Assembly (NCBI RefSeq): GCF_008831285.2
Contig: NC_045149.1
Span: forward strand, 19,049,035-19,113,034
Reading direction: 5' to 3'
DNA length: 64,000 nt
Source: Nymphaea colorata
Taxonomy: Eukaryota > Streptophyta > Magnoliopsida > Nymphaeales > Nymphaeaceae
A model generated the notes under the pieces. That model was given only the letters and a program-made list of their open reading frames with translations, ran no database searches and had not been told where the DNA came from. Positions 38,301 to 53,500 of the stretch are shown piece by piece (the stretch's first letter is position 1; every line of letters begins with the position of its first letter). A program made the translations under genes and the position numbers.

Positions 38301-39358
38301 GCTTTGGCTGCATCTACTTAGTTATTGATAACTTTGTTTTGTATGGTACTCTCCAGTTGACATTACTGTCGTTATTTGTACTAAATGTTATTATCTCGTC
38401 ACTACCATTTTTTGTCTAGAGTTACCACCTTAGTATTATGGTTGGAGAACAATCAATTCATCAGGTAGCATGAATGTTACAATATCTTGGAAGCAATTTC
38501 ATGTGTTTAGTATTTTGTTTCAGGTCGGCGCTGTTTCATATGTACGCTGGTGAGATGGAAAAGCAGACAACTGAAAGCTCTTCTGCAGTAAGGTTACATA
38601 TTCCATCCATATTTCAATTCTGGTATCCCTGGAGTTCAGTTCAATCCACTCACTTTTTTCTTGATTTCCCTCTAGATATTGCAGCTGTGATCAGTACGGC
38701 AAGGGCCATACAGACTGTAAGTTGAGACTTGAGAATTACTTGAAACATTGCATCGTTGGCATGATTGATCTTATAGTTAATGGCAGTTATTTGCTACAAA
38801 ATTACTTTTATCTTTTTTTAGACAATTTCTCATTCAAGTGAGCAGATAGGTTTGTCCCTAGTAGCACGTGGCCTGAGGTTTAGTTAAACCAACACCTAGT
38901 TCCTATGGTTTAACAAGAACCCATTGAGGTTGTGCTTACAACTAGGATTGAACTGGAAAAGTATACCGGCTAGCCAGATATATAATGGGCTATCGAGTTG
39001 ATTGAGATGCTTACTGAGTTTGCCTATCCCCTATTCTAGCTTGGCAGGGGCAGGGAATGGTATGCCTGCAATAATCTCAAGATGTGATACTCATAAATGT
39101 TAGTCAATTTATGAGCAAGATGTGTTTATAAATATGTATTTTCTTGTTGTAATATCGACTTTTTTTTAAAAGGTCAGGGTTTTGATATGGATTAACTAGT
39201 TGGACAAAAAACATTGATCTCTGTTAACCAAACATGTTGTCTGTGAACCCCTCTATATCTTCATGACCGCCACTGCTACTGCTACTGCAGCCAATTTCCT
39301 TTTGCATCCATATATATGCTGTTTCAGGCAGAAGAGGACGGCAACTTCTCCTGTGTGA
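31123..39358 (+). CDS. Conserved-looking plant protein of unknown function
   Basis: I do not recognise the family. Eight exons keep phase: 31123-31290, 33497-33595, 33758-34224, 35172-35373, 37833-38003, 38188-38288, 38524-38592 and 39328-39358, for 435 residues. Start: MGWSHPDISLPDLLVLVKGF. The N-terminal two thirds look helical and soluble (KKALQWALFFEEVFQRI; LMKARDFMVEHLLNALPLRD). The middle of exon 3 is Ser/Glu-rich and probably disordered. Later exons read WMEALESVKVSV, ELCLLGLMSSTWKELVEQF and IQLWQLPPVLVAAALPSWSA. There is no signal peptide or clear membrane segment. Exons 1-6 are well supported by phase and protein-like composition. The last two exons (ending RQKRTATSPV) are my best guess; a read-through end near 38719 is an alternative. 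Intron 1 holds a fold-back, and the exon 4 acceptor is duplicated. Confidence 0.7.
32107..32771. repeat. Long fold-back (inverted repeat) inside intron 1
   Basis: Arms 32107-32349 and 32522-32771 are reverse complements of about 245 bp with a loop of about 170 bp. Paired landmarks are aaatgccctgcagtgacata with its inverse tatgtcactgcagggcattt, and ccgtcagactttgtcagaca with its inverse near 32670. An (AG)n tract followed by ggtgccagtttaacataaac occurs both just outside the left arm (about 32049-32091) and in the loop (about 32350-32401). The arms are highly similar, so the intron would fold into a long hairpin when transcribed. It looks like a MITE-type insertion; no target duplication was fixed. 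Confidence 0.88.
35066..35173. repeat. 54-bp tandem duplication spanning the 3' splice site of exon 4
   Basis: The sequence ttgtagagataaacagctga at 35081 recurs at 35135, and both copies end in gaatctccagga. Each copy therefore carries an identical 3' splice site (AG at 35116-35117 and 35170-35171). The downstream site keeps the protein frame. Use of the upstream one would add 54 bases containing an in-frame TGA at 35152-35154. Confidence 0.85.
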
Positions 39359-42300
39359 CTATGGCGTATCTATTTAGTATTTTCAGCCCTCTGTACACTT
39401 AAGTGGTAGCTCTTCTTAGGTATGCATTCAAGTAGTCTATGTGATAGTGCACTAGCTTTTGGGCAGAATAAAACCTTTGCTTCCGTTAATCACGTCAGTG
39501 TGGGACTCCAATGCTTGAAGTAAATAAGTTCCCCCAGTGAAATGCAGATTTTCTAATTATTTCAGGTGAAATTGCAGAAAGAGTTTGGTGTATTTATATT
39601 CATCATGTTCGTGGCCAAGGTCACATCCACTGACTTCTAATATTAGAGGTTAGTTCAGTCATTATTCTTCTATGTAAAGGGCAGTAATATGCATAGTTCT
39701 TTTCTTTAAGCATATTCTCTTAACATTCAGGTTAACTTGCATTAGTAACTGGTTCGTGCTATTGTTCACTCAGGATTTTGCTATTGACTACTACAGAAAT
39801 ACATCAGCGACATGGTTGTGATTGAGTGCATTTTCGTGCAGGTGCATGAATTGACCTGCACTTTCGAGAATATTTTTACTTTCTGCTTTGTGAGGATTGC
39901 GGATGACATGATGATATTTGATGTGGTGGTGCACTATTGAGTGTCATGCTACAGTAACGTGTATAGAGGGCTAGCCATTTATTTTTAAATGGACCTTACT
40001 AGTGGAACCTGATCTTTCTCCACTGCAGTATGGCTCTTTAAAAATCTCAGCAAGTTCGTCAACTTGATTCAGTTTTCTGGGGGAGTTTGTCCTTTGCCCC
40101 TAAAACCTGAGATGGCATAATCTCCTTTCACTAATTGGTGGAACGTTTTTGAAGGTCAAATCAGATATGTGGCTGCAGTAACATTAAGCTAGGCTATATT
40201 ATTCTGCTTTCAATTTGTGTAAGTGTAGAAGAAACTGCAAACTGCTATTTTTGACCGGAAAATAGGAAACTTTATTCTTCCCCACCCTCTTATGCTTCAT
40301 TGAAACAAAAGCAGGATTCTTCTACCACTGATGTGTCACATCCTAATATCTTTTTGGTTTGAAGGCTACATAATGAAAACAACCGTAGTGGTAGGTCATA
40401 TTTCACAGCGTAATCTCCATCTACTTTAATAAAGGGGACGGTAGAAACGTCCATATATGCCTACCGGATTGAAGAATAAGTTGCTTATCGAAAATGTGAT
40501 CTTGTCTAGTATTGGCTGCACCGTCACCTATTTAAAGTATTCTTTCTAGCTAGGACTTGATTTTGCACGGAGTATTCCTAATATATTCTTTCCTTGAAAT
40601 TTTTCACAAGGTTGCCTTTAGACTTTCAGTAATGGGATTCTACATTGTCACACAGAAAAGGGTGCTCCCGAAGACTTTATGTCCCACTACACGGGGTGGA
40701 CCACCAAGGAAGTTCGACCTTCTGACAAGCCATGACAGTGGTATGGACTGGCATTTATAATTGATGCTTTGGAGCAGGCGTGCTCTGATAACATAAGGAT
40801 TTCTATGGCTTGTCAATGGGTGAGAAGCAAAATAACTGCAAGACGAGCCAACCACAGGCATGGCGGAGTCGCCCTTGTTAATATTCAAGCCAAGGTGTCC
40901 ATGAGCACATGGAGTGGAAGAATAGATTGGAGGCGGCTAATATGGAGGATCAAGGCACATTGGAGGCAAACCGTGTGGTTTCAGAATAACTCTGTGAAGT
41001 TTAGTTATGACATTTGTAGTTATTGCCAAAATTTTGATGACGGTCCTTAGAACAGCTAGAGAGTTAGGATGCAAGCCATGTTTGAGAGAGGGAAAGGAAA
41101 TATGTCTTGTATTTCCCAAACGACGCTCCTTCTTTCATTTTATTCAAATATTATGAAATAAGCCTAATGTGAATACCGAGTGGAGGTCCATGCAATTCTA
41201 TCTTTTCTTGAAATATTTTTGGTTTGCCATGAAGCAAGGGTTTAGTTTTTCCCTAGATTGTTGGGAAAAGGTATTCGTGGTTGATCTTCAACCTTTGGTT
41301 TCAATATGCACAACACGTTGAAAGCACAACGTGCTAGTGACGTTACTTTTAATTACGGCGGTGCTTTTCTTATCCTTTTCTTAGTGATATTTTCAGGTAA
41401 ATGTGGAAAGACGCCACGCTGGTTGCTCCATAATTTTGGCCTTCCTTGAGTAACAGGTGCTTACTTAACTAGTAGATTCTTAATTAGTAGATTCATTATT
41501 AAGTTCACATCACTATATTTAGGTTTATGTATTTATTTAAAGATGATGAACCCCTGTAAGTAATAGAATACTCAATGTGCCCATTTTATTCGATACCGTT
41601 CCCAAGTTGGTAGCCCTCCATACAATACAAAGATTGTAATAAAACCTAGGTGCAAGAGTGTAGAAGTTGGACTAGGGTTTCCACTTATACACATTTGGTA
41701 TTTTCCCTTTTTCCATTTGCCTTCTCTCTGTATTCTTTATTCATTTCGTGGGGGTTCTAGCAGATCAAGAAATCGTTCTTAGTACTGAGCTCTTGACTTT
41801 GATTCGAAGATTAACTCATTGTTGGTACTTGATCTCCCTGCGGTATAGGCTTTGGCCAATAAATTTCGGCTTCAAGGCCCTAATGGCCAATTTTTTATTT
41901 TGAAAAATAGATACTGAAAAGCGCTCATATCAGATCATGATTCTTCTTGGTTCAACACCTTATGTAGGTGAGCGAACCCAACTTCCAAGAAGCAATGACT
42001 ATTACAAAAATCCAAACGAAGATGGAACTATTGTGCAAATGAAAAAGCCTGAGTGGATAGAAAATTTGAATTTGAGCGGCTATCTTGAGTTTATCACCGC
42101 TAGAAAATTGAAAAAATTACAAATGGGTTTCTCATCTTTTGCGCCTATATAACAGATGCATGCACGCTCGACTTCGTAGGATAACAAAGAGGCCCTCAAG
42201 TTTTAGTCAATACTTACAAATGAACCCCTGTGTCTGTGACCTTTCTAGACGGAACAAGTTACTTACTAGCCAATGTATGAAAATACCTTTTTTCTATTAT

Positions 42301-43135
42301 CCAAAACACCAAAAGGCGCTTAACATAAACACCAACAAAAGAAAAGTTTTTTTCTTTAAGTTCCTTCACCTGTTCAAAAGATTTTGATTTTCTGAAGTCT
42401 GCTTCTAGCTTACCGTTTCAGTGAATATGTCCTCTCTATATCTCTGTCTCTGTCTCTCTCTCTCCCTTCATTCATAGTAACCAACATTTCTCGTTCACCA
42501 AACATGGAAATGTAATTAAAGAAATGATTCCATATTTTAGACCAATATATTAATCGCTGCAGTTCCCCGGTGCATGAAGAACACTGCAAATGAACTGGGA
42601 AGAGGATCTCGCTTGATTTGAAAAGAAAACAGGAACCGAACAGAACTTAAAGAAAAAATGTGATACAAGCTACGACAATAATGTGATTAGATGCCTTGGC
42701 ATCATAATAACATACACAGAAATGTGATGGATTGTCCCACAAAGAAGTAGCTTAAGGAAAAAGGCAAGAAAAAGTGGAATCAACTGCTGGGTGTATGTAA
42801 TTAATGTCAGTTCAGAGTAAGGATGAACTGTGAATGTTTTGTAGGAAACGCTGGACCAGGATATAACAGAAAATCTAGTAATAATTTCTGAAGAGGATGG
42901 ACAAGGCTAACAATGAGAGAACTCATTTTAGGTAGACCTCAAGTTTTAACCTTCTTTAATAACACATGGCAAATTCATTGAAGACATGCTTCAAGCTGGT
43001 TAGGTTGGGTAGCGTTGATTCCCACATGTACTACTTTTTGTGCTCCAAAAAGTAAAAGGTACCCCATCCAATTAAAGACAGTCTGCCACACACCCAAAGT
43101 TAGACATAGCTCAAGACCCTGGAGGCAAGGAGAAC
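39359..43135. other. Intergenic DNA with possible LTR remnants
   Basis: No gene was recognised. Around 41560-41830, sequence with cttatacacatttggtattt and gattcgaagattaactc looks like part of an LTR, followed near 41920 by tatcagatc, similar to a primer-binding context. No second LTR or coding region was found. A (CT)n patch lies at about 42450-42470. Several short frames (40557-41050, 41937-42387) have no family resemblance. Confidence 0.45.
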
Positions 43136-43433
43136 TAAGGATGGGCATTGGGCTGGCCCAGGCCCAGTAAGAACTGGGTCGGGACCTGCCCGGTTCTTAC
43201 AAGTCGGGCCCGGGTCCGATACCCGGAAACCGAGCTGGCCCGATCTAAATTAAAAATTATTTTTTAAATATACATCATGTTTGTTTGATTATAAATATAT
43301 TTTTAAATAATAAAATATACATTATTAATAATAAAATAATAATTTAAAAAATTAATCGGGTCGAATCAAGCCCGGATCCAAACCTACCCATCGGGCCTGG
43401 GCCTGGCCCCGTACAGGGCCGGGTGGGCGTCTA
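43136..43433. mobile_element. Second non-autonomous hAT-like element
   Basis: The ends TAAGGATGGGCATTGGGC and the inverse of TTAGACGCCCACCCGGCCC, GC-rich flanks of GGGCC/GGCCC words and an AT-rich core make it a relative of 4343-4649, about 300 bp long. Flanking 8-mers (aggagaac and aggcggaa) match at five of eight positions, so the target duplication is weak. No transposase is present. Confidence 0.65.
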
Positions 43434-45193
43434 AGGCGGAAGGAGCATATGAAGTTGTGACTATTCCAACCATGACTAATAATATGGACACTGAAAAAAA
43501 GGAGTAGAAATCAAGAACAATTCAATATATATATATATAACAGAAAATACCGAGCAACTAAAATTAGAGAGAAACAAACCTGAAAGCAGAACTATTTCAG
43601 AACATTGTAAAACCTCATTGTTTGCTTCAAGAAGCAAGTTCTGAAAACGGTCACAAACGTCTCACTTGAAAGTTTTGAACAATGCGATGTATACGTGGAG
43701 GACTTGACCAGTTGATGCAACAGGTGCAGGTGCATGGAGAAAAGGCTGTGAAGGAAAAACAATTTCAACGTGCAGATTGTGAAAGAATTCGCAGATCGTG
43801 AAAACATTATTAGGAAGATTTTGGTGTCAACAAGATGTCGGCAATCTGCATAGGCTGAAGAAATGTAATTGTAATTGATCAGGAAAATTTTCATATTAAG
43901 ACCCACAATGTCAGAAGCGTCGACGATGTTGCCGTTTCATGCAGTTCATATCTTGATTTAATTAAGGGACGAAGCGAAGGTAACTCAGGATTTTGTTAAA
44001 CGTCCTCGTCACCTCAATTTTTTTTTCTTTTCCCTGAGTTTGATTTTATTGACGAATCAAGGGAAGAAACGTTTAATAGAATATGGTAAAAAAACACAAA
44101 ACAATGTTAAAAATAAAATATTTTTCCGATGAAACCCTGCATATTATTAATAGTAGAGATTTACCTGCCTGAGTTGAGTTGGAATTTTGATATGCACAAT
44201 TTTAATAATATAACATATAATATAATCCAGATTGCAAAATTGATATACTAAAAAGATACATAAAACAATGCCTCATGTCATATCTCCACAATTAAGGGTT
44301 TTGAGTTGTTCATCTGAAAAGATACTATCCGAAGATCACAAGTTCCGCATTTTTTTTAATGAAACTTATCAGTTTCAAACAAAGTTGGTAGATACGTAAA
44401 ACAAGCTAAACAATCTAACCACATTTGTCCCGTCAGATGTGTGAAACACGGCGAAAGAGTCGGTGGCGAATGTTGAACCGTTAAAAAAGGATACATCCAA
44501 TTCCTTTATGCAGACTAAAGACAGAGGTGGGAAGCATAGCAGGAGTTTGTGATTTCACAGTTTTACAACCTCGCAATTATTTCACTTGTTTCACAGTCAT
44601 CAATGCGCGCCACCAACCGGTCATCCCTCCACCTTCTCCTGTGGGCTGTCACTCTGGAACCCTGTCTCATTTTCCACCATATATTTACCATAAGAAGATT
44701 TAAGTTTGTAGATTTGCGTGATCTTCACTCTGTAACATCATGATCAGACAATTTAAATGTTGATCAACAGACATATGTTAACTTTATTTGCAAATATAAT
44801 AAACCAAGTTTGCAAGTAGTATGAACAAGATTTTGTCGCTTTCTAGTGTACCAATTTCGATTTTGTTGAGTCTGATCAACCCTCGTTTTACTGCCTCGGA
44901 TCCGATTCGTTTGCAACTCATTCAAACATAGCGTACGTCTAGACTTGAAATCGGCAGGAAATTATCGACAGAGAGAGCACTGCCAGCCTAGCTCCTGCAG
45001 TCTCATCACGTGAAAGCAGATCAATCTAATAACTTTGACATGTTGCAGCATGTGTTTTCTCATGTACATCTGTTTGTCATTATCCCAAGGGGCGTTGGAC
45101 CTCCATTGCTTCATAGCCTCGCTGCTCGCAACTTCTCTTCCTCGTTGCTCCGTCCCTTTCTCAAAAAGTTTCCATCTTGAAGTTGCAGGAAAG
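43434..45193. other. Intergenic region upstream of the acid phosphatase gene
   Basis: AT-rich sequence with an (AT)n patch near 43527-43541 and no credible gene. A G-box-like cacgtg lies at about 45007-45012, roughly 185 bp upstream of the phosphatase start codon. The tract just before 45194 is open in frame with the gene for about 50 codons but looks like leader sequence. Confidence 0.5.
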
Positions 45194-46374
45194 ATGGTGA
45201 GCAGTTCTGCTCAAAGTCTCTCTCTGCTGATCTTGAGCATAGTCTTGACAGTGGGGAGAGGCGGTGATTGGAATATCTTGCACGTCAATCAAAAGGGTGT
45301 TCCTCATATCAGTATCAAGAACTATTGTGAAAGTTGGAAGATCAATGTTGAGCTACACAATATCAGAAAGTATGGAGTCGTTCCTCAAGAATGTGTTGAG
45401 TACATTGGGAAATACATGACCTCGACCCAGTACAAGACTGATGTTCAGAGGGCCGCAGAACAGGTGGTCCTCTATATCACAGAGAACTTTGTGTTAGATG
45501 AAGATGGCAAAGATGCTTGGATCTTCGACATTGATGACACTCTCTTGTCAACGGTCCCCTATTACAAGAATCACCAATTTGGGTAAAATTCTCAACTTAT
45601 TCTTTACTGATACCAGCAATGCAGATCCTGTAAACATTTCTTGCTCAAATTTAAAACCTTTTAACTCCTGCAAGATGAACGCCACCAGACACCTCATGTT
45701 ATTCAACAGCAGCAGCAACAGAGAAATTTGTCACTGAAAAATGATGAATCTTTCATTCCTGTCTCCATTCTTTTATAAAGTATTTGCTTTTCTGTGATGT
45801 GGAAGATTCTGAACATGTTGTAGGGGTGAGAAACTGAACATCACGTTGCTAGAGAAGTGGATGAAGAGTGGCAAAGCTCCACCCTTGAAGCCGACGCTGT
45901 GCCTTTATAATCATATCAAAAGGGCAGGGTTGAAGATCTTCCTTGTGTCTGGAAGAAACGAACACTTGAGGGATGCAACAGTGGACAACCTTCTCAAAGT
46001 TGGCTATGCAGGATGGACAAGCCTCATCTTAAGGTATGGAACAAAGTAACAAGCCCTCTTTTATTTCAAGGCAGATAACCAAGTTGTCATCACAATCAAA
46101 TGTACTCAAAGAAGAGCGCCAAGCTTCCAATCTCTTTCCTATGAACATTGTCTCAGAAAATGATTTTAACATATGTTCTCTGCAATCTATCTACAGGGGA
46201 GACGAAGATGCTGGCAAGACCGCAGAGTCATTCAAAGCTGAGCAGAGGAACAAAATTGTAGCAGAGGGCTACCGCATCTGGGGAGTTGTTGCAGACCAGT
46301 GGAGCAGCTTACTAGGGTATTCCACCGGCCTGAGGACCTTCAAGCTACCAAACCCCATGTATTACGCACCATGA
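45194..46374 (+). CDS. HAD class IIIB acid phosphatase / vegetative storage protein-like
   Basis: Secreted or vacuolar protein of the plant acid phosphatase/VSP family. Three exons (45194-45582, 45824-46033, 46197-46374) join in phase to 258 residues, the usual family length. ATG 45194 was chosen because it gives a signal peptide (LSLLILSIVLTVGRG) directly before the mature start; an in-frame ATG at 45035 would bury it. HAD motif I is FDIDDTLLSTVPYY (nucleophile Asp112, acid Asp114). Motif II is Ser172 in VSGRNEH, and Lys213 in SFKAEQR is the motif III Lys. Motif IV reads ADQWSS (Asp233, Ser237) where the family normally has GDQWSD, so one metal-binding acid is lost. Activity may be reduced, or the protein may have drifted toward a storage role. 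It is convergent with the caleosin gene. Confidence 0.93.
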
Positions 46375-46476
46375 ACCAAGCTCTAACACCCTAGAAACCA
46401 CTATTCCCTGTATCAATAAGTTGTCCCACCGTAGACCCGAGAGCATGTGCAGCAGTGTCCTTCATATGTAATGCTT

Positions 46477-46511
<35 letters not shown>

Positions 46512-46913
46512 ACAGGAATAAACTTGTGGAAGCTACATGAACTGGACAAAGCCAAAATCTGTGTACATGAAAGCAAGTATGCAAGAACGAAAACATAGAA
46601 GAACCCAGAGGAGGAAACGTGTTCCGGGTTTGAAAAAAGACATAAGCTTGAAGAAACACACGAGGCAAACAAGTATAATGTGAACAAGATCACAACCTTG
46701 AAGAAGCCACATGAACCGAATATGTGGAAATCGCGAAAGCTTATATGAGATTTATGAGCAGCAGCAGTTGATAACTAAAATGCACTGACACAAACATTCA
46801 CACACTCCCAACTTTCTTTACATGACAGGACATGGAACTTGGTCCAAGGCCTACTTCTGAATACCTAGACAACTTTCTGGGAACAGCTAAAGCTCAATCC
46901 TTGTCATCCTTGA
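46375..46913. other. Convergent 3' region between phosphatase and caleosin genes
   Basis: The 539 bp between the two stop codons should hold both 3' untranslated regions. A (CT)n tract lies at about 46480-46508. Minus-strand frames through it are repeat artefacts. Confidence 0.6.
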
Positions 46914-49780
<2,867 letters not shown>

Positions 49781-49889
49781 GTCTTTCTCTCCGCTGGTCT
49801 TTTTCTATTGAGCACAAAGCAACAGACGGCCTTCAAACTTAGTGAGAACAAATGAGATTGAGATGAAATGGGATGCTGAGACCTCATGA

Positions 49890-50060
49890 GCGAGGCTCTT
49901 AATAGAGGTGAGAGCTCCGGAAAGAGAAGGCGACACGTAGAAGAACACGTATCGAAAGCGAGGTAGGCAAGCAACACGTAGATGTGAAGAAGGCAGAAGA
50001 CCAAGGCGAAGGTAGCCAAGCAACACGTAGAACTGAAGAATGCAGAAGACCAAGCGACAG
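49890..50060 (-). promoter_or_regulatory. Caleosin upstream region with clustered ABRE-like sites
   Basis: On the coding strand, four ACGTGT cores occur within about 100 bp (near 49933, 49945, 49973 and 50022). One of them is the full TACGTGTC form of the ABA-response element. The last two sit in a 49-bp tandem duplication (49963-50011 and 50012-50060). A TATA-like CTATTAAG lies nearer the gene at about 49894-49901. Stress-type caleosins are known ABA/drought-induced genes, which fits, but induction here is inference. Confidence 0.6.
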
Positions 50061-50259
50061 CACCACCGCCAGGCTTAGGTCTGACCGAAATGGTCAAGTA
50101 TTGCCAGTGAAAAATTAAACATGAAAAGCAGAGCAAAGAGTAGAGCAGGGGCTGGAGGATTTTCAATGGCGGGACACAAATCTGACGACCAACGTGATTA
50201 AATCTTGCCAACTATGGCGGCCTTCTTTTCCTTTTCACCTGATGACTTTGCCGTGTAAT

Positions 50260-50521
50260 CGATAAAAACGTAACAAGAAGAATAGGGACCATGGGAGGAA
50301 TAAAAAATGACAAAAGGTATTTTTTTTTATATTCACATGAATGATTTACAAGGTAATATATATAGAATTCATAGATAGAAACCAGCAACGTTCATATGCT
50401 TGATTTTGTGATAGTACAACATCATAACAAAATTAAGCTTATCATTTCTAATTTCATGTCATTTTCAAATCTGCAACGTCCAATATTTTATCCTTCTAAA
50501 TTGGTGTGATCGTTACTAACA
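50260..50521 (-). repeat. 3' LTR of the copia element
   Basis: It ends TAACA at 50521 beside the purine tract. Its other end begins CG instead of TG, one change from the canonical end, right after the gtaat duplication. Confidence 0.9.
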
Positions 50522-53500
50522 CTCCCCTCAAGTTGGTGTTCAGGATCGACGAGACTCAATTTGCATCTAAATTTTACGAATGAGTCCTTTCCCAACACCT
50601 TAGTAAATATGTTTGCAATTTGATTTTTTGTGTCTATTTGATTGGTACAAATTTTCTTTTTTAATCTTCTCTCAAACAATAGGAGAGTCAATTTCAATAT
50701 GTTTAGTTCTTTCATGAAACACCGAATTTGTAGAAATGTATATTGCAACTTGATTGTCACGATGCAATTCCATTGGTTGGTGGTGAATAACTCCAATATC
50801 ATTAAGAATGTACCTTATCCAAGTCATCTCGCAATAGATCAATGTCATCGTTTTATATTCGGCTTTCGCTGAAGATCTTGAGACAATTGTGTTTCTTAAC
50901 TTTTCAAGATATTTGACTTTCTCCAATAAAAATGTAAAGAGTTAAAGTGGATCTTTTTGTCATTGGGCAAGATGCTCAATCTGAATCATAAAAGGCTTTG
51001 ATTATCATGTCACTGTGGGATGACAACAGAACCCCATAACTCATTATAGATTTGATGTAACAAAGGATCTTGAAGGCCATCTCTAAGTGTGTTGTTCTTG
51101 GCTGTGACATGAACTGACTCAACATGTAACGCTGTGCAAAATATCAGGTCGTGTAATGATTAGATAGACCAAACGACCAATTATTTTCTTAAAAAACGTA
51201 AGATCTTGTAATAGTTGTTATTTTTCATCATCCAACTTTAAATGTTGCTCCATGGGTGTGTCACTAGGTTTGGCACCACTGTATGCGGCTTCATGTAAGA
51301 TGTTCAGCATATATTTCTTTTGGGATAAAAAAATCCCTTTCTTGGATCGAGTTACTTTAATGCCAAAAAAATATTTTAATTCTCCCAAATCTTTCAATTG
51401 AAATTTTTTATTGAGATGACTTTCAGTTTCTCGATGGCATCACGATTGTCTCCTGCAATGATTATGTCATCAATATACACAATGATGAAAATACTGCTTT
51501 GTTTATTGATATTGAAAAACAAGGAATAATCAACCTTAGATTGAGAGAAGCCAAGGTATTTGAGGGTCTCTGATAATTTGAAAAACCAATTGTGAGATGA
51601 CTGTTTGAGACCATATAAGGATTTGTTTAGCCGACACACTTTGTTCTCTCCCTGTCGGGTAAACCCGAGAGGGAGTGTCATGTATTCATGTAGATCACCA
51701 TAGAGGAAGACATTGTTGACATCAATTTGAAAAAGACTCAAACTTTTGATGGCTGCAACTGATAAAAGATATCAAATGATGGTGATTTTAGCAACTAGAG
51801 AAAATGTCTTTGTTTAATCAATGCCTTCAGTTTGAGTATACCCTTTAACAACGATGCGAGCCTTATGACGCTCAATGGTACCATTGGCATGATATTTAAT
51901 TTTATATACTCATCGGCAACCAATAAGGTGTTTTCCTGGTGGGAGAGAAATGACATTCCAAGTTGAGTTGGCTTCTAGTGCCCAAATTTCAGTAGTCATA
52001 GCGTTCTCCATTCTTGATATTGCATTGCCTCTTATAAGGTTGATGGCTCATGGTGATTGAAAATAAATGTAAGAAAAGCTTGTTGTAAATAAAGGTAGTG
52101 GCTCATGGGGTTCCTGGTTCCTTTAGGTTGCATATGTGCCAACGTCGATTCAGAATATGTAGACTAAGTGATGGAATGACATTGATAATCTTTAAGGTGT
52201 GCAGGTGGAACACGCCGTCTAGTTGATTGCCGCAATTGAGTGTCATATGATTTAAGGTAGGGGGTAATAGTGTCAACGATGTGAGATTGGTGGTGATCCG
52301 ATGGTGGGATTGGTGCCAGTGGTGAAGGTGTTGGTGTAGGTGATTGAGGTGGAGTAGGTTGTTGTGGGCTGGTAGGGTGAGGTTGGAATTCATATTCAAA
52401 TGATTATTGAGATGGTAGAGGTATAACAACGCCACTATCTTAGTCTTTGTAGTTTTGAAAAGGAAATATGTTTTCCATAAACTTAACATCTTGACTAGTG
52501 AAAATTTCATGAGTATCAAGATCATAGAGTTTATAGGCAGTTTGACCAAAAAGGTATCGGACAAAGACACATTTAAGTGATTGTGAGTCAAATTTATGAG
52601 TTTTGCCAATGTTATAAGCATAACACAAGCAACCAAAAACACGAATATGATCATATTTGGGAGTTTGTCCATAAAAAACTTCATAAGGGGTTTTTTCTTG
52701 TAAAGGATGAGTAGACAAATGATTGAGTAAATAAGCAGCAGTTAAAACATATTCTCCCCAAAATTTTATAGGCAAACATGCTTGAAAACGAAGTGCACAA
52801 GCAATATTTAAGAGATCTTTGTGTTTGCATACAACCACTCCATTTTGTTGAGGAGTGGCGACGCAAGAATTTTGACGCAAGAATTTTGACGCTCGATGCC
52901 CTTATGATGTAAAAAAATTTTCATATTTGCCGAAAAAAATTCAGCTCCATTATCACTGCAGATTTTTTTTAATGGAGGTTTGAAATTGATTTTCTATTAG
53001 ATTGATAAATTTTTGAATATAAAAATATACTTTAGATTTGTAATGCACGAGAAAAACTCACGTGCAACATGAAAAATCGTCCACAACAGTGAGAAAATAA
53101 TGAGCGCTAGATAGTGAAGGCGCATTATAAGCTCCCCAAATATCACAATGAATCAATTGAAATATGCTAGTGGTGAATATTGAACTACTAGGAAAAGGTA
53201 AACGACTTTACTTGGCAAGATAACATATGGAGCAGTACTCATTAACATGAAGAGAATCAGTAAAACTAAATAATGACTTTAGGCGAGCAAATGAAGGGTA
53301 ACGAGTCTAACATGCCATAGAATGGATTGCTTTGGCGAGGCCGCGGCGGCACGTGGTTCTTCATCCTCAAAGATATACAAGTGATTCTACATTTTACCCT
53401 TCCCAATCATCTTCATCGAGCGTCGGTCCTGAATGGTACAAGAATGAGTATCAAAGGTAACTCGACAATTGTTTTCAGCACCAATTTGGACACAGATATA

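Noticed and set aside
41560-41960. Solo LTR
   Set aside because: LTR-like words are present, but no defined ends, target duplication or partner could be identified.
45035-45193. In-frame upstream start for the phosphatase
   Set aside because: It would place about 50 unrelated residues before a good signal peptide.
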